Assembly: GCA_024693135.1 (NCBI GenBank)
Contig: JAILLN010000027.1
Span: forward strand, 24,519-88,518
DNA from: Lachnospiraceae bacterium
GTDB lineage: Bacteria; Bacillota; Clostridia; Lachnospirales; Lachnospiraceae
Length of the DNA: 64,000 nt
Reading direction: 5' to 3'
Shown here piece by piece: positions 61,801-64,000 of the stretch (positions are counted from its first letter, which is position 1; every line of letters begins with the position of its first letter). The notes under the pieces were generated by a model. The model ran no database searches. It worked only from the letters and a program-made list of their open reading frames with translations, and was not told the origin of the DNA. The position numbers were made by a program, and so were the translations under genes.

Positions 61801-62160
61801 GGGCCAGTTGAATTCGATCCCCCCGGAGATCCAGGGACCCGTAAGACCCACCAATGCAGGCTTGATCACACGGTTATAATAAACGAAATCATAGCCGTTC
61901 GTCTTGTCATAGGCCCGCTGGATCCGTCCCCCCAGCTGCGGCAGCACCATGATCTTGAGATACTTGTTTTCAAGCCATACCGCATCCCATGCCTTATCCT
62001 TCTTTGTCCTGCTGATCTCCTGTGTGGAAGGATATGGATAGATCCTGCCGGAGCTTCCCTGATAGACCCGCTTTTCCAGAAACATCGGATTCTTGTCCGG
62101 CTTTCCCGTCTCATAAGTCGGGATCACCACCTGTTCCTCCCAGATCCTTACCTCATCCAA
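58810..62160 (-). CDS. DUF5107 domain protein with tetratricopeptide repeats
   Basis: 1116 residues. The first ~440 form the DUF5107 domain (WDAVWLENKYLKIMVLPQLGG, GLTGPWISGGIEFNWPQHH, TWGCGDFGRAWDRNLTDEDG), a beta-sandwich resembling aldose epimerase-like sugar-binding folds. Then about a dozen TPR-like helix pairs fill residues ~500-1090 (AFEKA- and ALAKLGRKAEAEEW-type repeats). The start is a TTG at 62160, 9 bases after AAAGGAGG; no in-frame ATG fits. The phosphatase ATG overlaps its end by 14 bases. Carbohydrate handling is a family association; the substrate is unknown. Confidence 0.85.
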   Translation of the reverse strand: MDEVRIWEEQVVIPTYETGKPDKNPMFLEKRVYQGSSGRIYPYPSTQEISRTKKDKAWDAVWLENKYLKIMVLPQLGGRIQRAYDKTNGYDFVYYNRVIKPALVGLTGPWISGGIEFNWPQHHRPTTYCPVDHKIIEHKDGSKSLLIGDTDQMYGTKEVTFFTLYPDRAYIEIKGQLYNRTPLPQTFLWWANPAVSVNDHTQSVFPPDVHSVYDHGKRAVSRFPIATGEYYKHDYSEGVDISRYKNIPVPTSYMAEKSEYDFVGGYDHQKKAGLLHVADHHVSPGKKQWTWGCGDFGRAWDRNLTDEDGPYIELMTGVYCDNQPDFSWLKPFEEKTFYQYFMPYKAAGLVKNASIHAVLNMEVREKGIYVCVYATQRYEKARISVSCGGREIYAEETLLSPVDIYEKELPLTAGDPHQVKVSVSSEGRELVSYQPEDQGIPELAEPAKAPLEPRDMRTNEELYLTAQHIEQYRHATWLPDPYYLEGLKRDPEDVRINTGYGLLLFRRGQFAGSEPYFRRAIKRLTGNGMFMNPYDGEPFYDLGLSLFYQERFDEAYDAFYKAAWTSEQQEMAYTYLAAIASRRREWEEAFSFVEKALVKNAHNIKARGLKAVILAKLGRKAEAEEWIARNLRLDPFDYMSLFARAFLNEMDAPLMDEIHCLSRDFQETFLQAARDFAESGFYEEAIRILGAFPGEWPMIHYYKAHYLDRIGKEEEAEKEYEAAEKSPPFCCFPNKLEDLKVLLSATERYPSGAKAYYYLGELYYDKLQYGEAVACWEKSKELDDAYPTLLRNLAIAYYNQCGEPEKAFSCMKRAFELDPSDARVFLELDQLCQKRQVPLKERLALFQEHIGLIGKRDDLYTEYVTLLNMLGKHREAYDAIASHDFQTWEGAEGKITAQFKISLLEQAREALHEGDGAEAEKLLGTALSYPENLGEGRLEGTKDNHLYYTLGLAKEKLGKTAEARECFEKATLGVMEPAGMMYYYDQPADMILYQGLAKEKLGKQAEANARFYKLIDYGEQHLRDRFKMDYFAVSMPDMSVFDADMDDRNRAHCYYLMGLGNLGLGRQDKAVKYFDEVLRIDSCHQNAMLYRKMALEKKCRMMTGCRDERNSGNEGC

Positions 62161-62210
62161 TATTCTGTCCCTCCTTTACGATTCCGGCTGTCCTGCCTTC
62201 CTCTGCCTTA

Positions 62211-62293
62211 TCTCATTGGTTCAGATCCTGCCGTCATCCGGCACCCCTTTTCCTTGACTCATCGGTTCAAAGCCTGCCGTCATCCGGCATCCC
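62211..62293. repeat. Two-copy 46-bp-period duplication at the end of the GIY-YIG gene
   Basis: Units at 62211-62247 and 62257-62293, 33 of 37 bases identical, each with GGTTCA and CCTGCCGTCATCCGGCA. The second encodes the GMPDDGRL C-terminus of the GIY-YIG protein, and the first lies beyond its stop. Confidence 0.8.
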
Positions 62294-62530
62294 GGCCAGG
62301 ACCAGAGCCAGCTTTTCCTTACGTGTCATATGCTTGATCTGCCATTCTCTCTGCATGGCTTCTTTTTTGGTGTCATGGGTCTCGTAATAAACCAGGCTCA
62401 CCGGGAGCCTGCTCCTTGTGTACTTTCCTCCCTTTCCCTCTTTATGCGCCCGAACCCTTTTTTCCAGGTCGTTTGTCCATCCGCAGTACAGGCTTCCGTC
62501 CGAGCATTCAAGCAGATAGGTATAATTCAT
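62267..62530 (-). CDS. GIY-YIG nuclease-family small protein (UPF0213-like)
   Basis: 87 residues with the GIY-YIG fold pattern: YTYLLECSDGSLYCGWTNDLEKRV (GIY and YIG-equivalent strands with the catalytic Tyr-x-G and Arg), then ARAFKYELR-like ETHDTKKEAMQREWQIKH with a conserved glutamate. Small stand-alone members of this family are widespread and mostly uncharacterised; a role in DNA structure processing is suspected but not established. The last codons are part of a duplicated unit. It lies 29 bases after the threonine aldolase gene. Confidence 0.88.
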   Translation of the reverse strand: MNYTYLLECSDGSLYCGWTNDLEKRVRAHKEGKGGKYTRSRLPVSLVYYETHDTKKEAMQREWQIKHMTRKEKLALVLAGMPDDGRL

Positions 62531-62559
62531 GATCCCGGCTGTCCGATCGTCCTCTTTCC

Positions 62560-63594
62560 CTACAAAATATCAGTGAGCGCCTTGATCTCCTCTTCCGTAG
62601 TTCCCCAGTCCGTCGCCAGGCGGATCACCGTATGCGCATCATCATACTTTTCCCAAAAGCTGTATTCCACCTTTTCTTCCAATGCCTTCAGCGCATCCTT
62701 CTCCATAATGCAGAATATCTGGTTCGTGGGGGATCCGAAGCACTGCCTGTATCCTTTTTCTGACAGGGCTTTTCTTATGGCCTCCGCCCCCTCGATGGCA
62801 CTCCTGCCGATCCGCATATAAAGGCCGTCCCGGAAAAGCTCATCGAACTGGATCCCCAAGAGCCTTCCTTTGGCCAGAAGCGCCCCATGCTGCTTGATGA
62901 TCGTAAAAAATCCGGGGATCCTCCCGGGATCCGGAAGCACCACGGCCTCCCCGAATAAAGCTCCGCACTTTGTGCCGCCGATGTAGAATGCATCGCAAAG
63001 CCCGGCAAGATCCGGGAGCATCACATCATTTTCCGGACAGGCAAGGGCATAAGCAAGCCTCGCCCCGTCCACATATAAAGAGAGTCCATACGCATCGCAG
63101 ATCTTTCTGAAAGCCTGAAGCTCTTTCTTAGTATACAGCGTTCCATATTCCGTAGGCTGGGAAAGATAGATCATCCCGGGCATGACCATATGCTCATGGT
63201 TCGCATCGTTATGGTAATCTTCAAGGTATTTCTTTACGTCATCCGCAGACAGCTTTCCGCATTGATGCGGCAGCACGAGGACCTTATGCCCTCCCGCTTC
63301 GATGGCTCCTGCCTCATGTACGCTGATATGCCCTGTCATGGCCGCGATCACGCCCTGATAGGATTGAAGCAGGGCATCGATCATGACCGCATTGGTCTGG
63401 GTTCCGCCCACAAGAAACTCCACCGTGGCTCTTTCGCAGGCGCAGGCTTCCCGGATCCTCCTTCTGGCTGATCCGGATATCTCATCCAGCCCATATCCGG
63501 GCGTATCCATCATGTTCGTCTGAACCATCCTCTGCAGGATCTGCGGATGTGCGCCTTTGGTATAGTCTGACCCAAAGCTCAGCTTTTCATCCAT
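62560..63594 (-). CDS. ltaE: Low-specificity threonine aldolase
   Basis: PLP enzyme that cleaves L-threonine (and allo-threonine) to glycine and acetaldehyde. The 344-residue protein has FGSDYTKGAHPQILQRM at the start, GTQTNAVMIDALL, YVDGARLAYALACPE and the PLP lysine in YIGGTKCGALFGEA. Length and motifs match the GLY1/LtaE family; the name is by homology and the gene could favour another beta-hydroxy amino acid. The start at 63594 is chosen because AAGGAGA lies at a suitable distance; the ATG at 63603 is too close to it. Confidence 0.9.
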   Translation of the reverse strand: MDEKLSFGSDYTKGAHPQILQRMVQTNMMDTPGYGLDEISGSARRRIREACACERATVEFLVGGTQTNAVMIDALLQSYQGVIAAMTGHISVHEAGAIEAGGHKVLVLPHQCGKLSADDVKKYLEDYHNDANHEHMVMPGMIYLSQPTEYGTLYTKKELQAFRKICDAYGLSLYVDGARLAYALACPENDVMLPDLAGLCDAFYIGGTKCGALFGEAVVLPDPGRIPGFFTIIKQHGALLAKGRLLGIQFDELFRDGLYMRIGRSAIEGAEAIRKALSEKGYRQCFGSPTNQIFCIMEKDALKALEEKVEYSFWEKYDDAHTVIRLATDWGTTEEEIKALTDIL

Positions 63595-63742
63595 CTTTCG
63601 CATCTCTCCTTTATCTTCTCTCTGTTTCAGAACCAGCCGGCCTCAGCATCCATCCCCTTCCGCGAAGAAAGACGCCCAAAAACAAAGCGCTCAAACGCCC
63701 CTCGCAAACGAGGCAAGCTCCGGCCGTTCCTTAGATCCAGGC

Positions 63743-64000
63743 TTATGGAAAGATCCTATTGATCACGCCATCCCAGATCCCCGGATCCTTTGCCGCATCC
63801 GCAGAGCGGATCTTAAACTTCACCGCTTTGTATCCCTTCAGGCCGTTTCTGCCCCGGACCACAAGCATAGCATTGTTTCCTTTGGCGACATTATTGAAGG
63901 CTGAGATCTCATATTGATCGCTTCCCACCGGCTGTCCGTTAAGCGTCACCGCCACCTCGTTCCCGGAGGGCGTTATGGCCTTTCCGGTATAGGCATAGGG
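63743..64000 (-). CDS. C-terminal end of a surface protein with Ig-like/YTGK repeats (truncated by window edge)
   Basis: The last 85 codons of a gene that continues beyond the window's right edge. The sequence includes YAYTGKAITPSGNEVAVTLN and YEISAFNNVAKGNNAMLVVR, i.e. a tandem-type beta domain like those that repeat in large exported Clostridial proteins. It ends GIWDGVINRIFP-stop without an LPxTG sorting signal or membrane helix, so anchoring, if any, is elsewhere or non-covalent. The relation to the Big_2 remnant at 10026-10184 is only at the level of domain class. Confidence 0.6.
   Translation of the reverse strand, partial: PYAYTGKAITPSGNEVAVTLNGQPVGSDQYEISAFNNVAKGNNAMLVVRGRNGLKGYKAVKFKIRSADAAKDPGIWDGVINRIFP

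Noticed and set aside
63661..63742. Possible terminator hairpin (GCCTCG/CGAGGC) after the surface protein
   Set aside because: The stem is short and T's follow only after a 14-base gap; support is too weak to list.

Overview
The window looks like a chromosomal segment of an anaerobic low-GC-lineage Firmicute, most likely a butyrate-forming Lachnospiraceae-type Clostridium with mid-50s GC. The reasons are a Gram-positive replicative polymerase (PolC), a phosphotransbutyrylase/butyrate kinase pair, a flavodiiron protein, YolD-like partners of Y-family polymerases, Gram-positive type LexA boxes (CGAAC-N4-GTTCG) and ordinary sigma-A promoters. No tRNA, rRNA, CRISPR array, prophage or intact insertion sequence was seen.

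Layout. Positions 1-37.5 kb are a long run of minus-strand core genes: an RluA-type pseudouridine synthase, PepD, coaD and rsmD; a topoisomerase IV pair (parE, an isochorismatase-family hydrolase, parC); polC; argS; queH; carA-carB; purL; an EAL/GGDEF signalling module; a flavodiiron protein; an SGNH hydrolase; a MATE exporter; a small orphan double-glycine-leader protein; and ptb-buk. Between parE and polC lies a decayed patch with an Ig-like (Big_2) remnant and a repeat-bearing tail of an Rpn-type protein.

From 37.6 to 64 kb the window is more accessory. It holds a cobalamin riboswitch with promoter and terminator controlling an exported CbiK-like lipoprotein. A five-gene operon follows, with a Y-family polymerase, a YolD-like protein and a GtrA-fused glycosyltransferase. 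An Rrf2 regulator lies opposite metY, next to a PfkB kinase. A second Y-family polymerase sits behind a perfect LexA box. Further on are a LUD protein, DUF308 and DUF6765 proteins, a broken diguanylate cyclase gene, and an SRAP (HMCES/YedK) gene divergent from a second YolD-like gene across another LexA box. The last part has a serine hydrolase, a YczE-like membrane protein, a second MATE exporter, a PP2C/SpoIIE phosphatase broken at a G9 tract, a DUF5107-TPR protein, a GIY-YIG protein, a threonine aldolase and the C-terminal end of a surface protein.

The clearest theme is DNA-damage response. Three LexA-type boxes (one near-consensus at parE, one perfect at the second Y-family polymerase, one near-consensus between SRAP and YolD-like) lie within 45 kb, together with two clamp-binding Y-family polymerases and two different YolD-like proteins. 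Other notable items are the riboswitch-controlled exported chelatase with an extra C-terminal domain, the orphan double-glycine precursor, the G9 tract in the phosphatase, a four-copy intergenic repeat placed just before ribosome binding sites, and several slippage-type tandem repeats.
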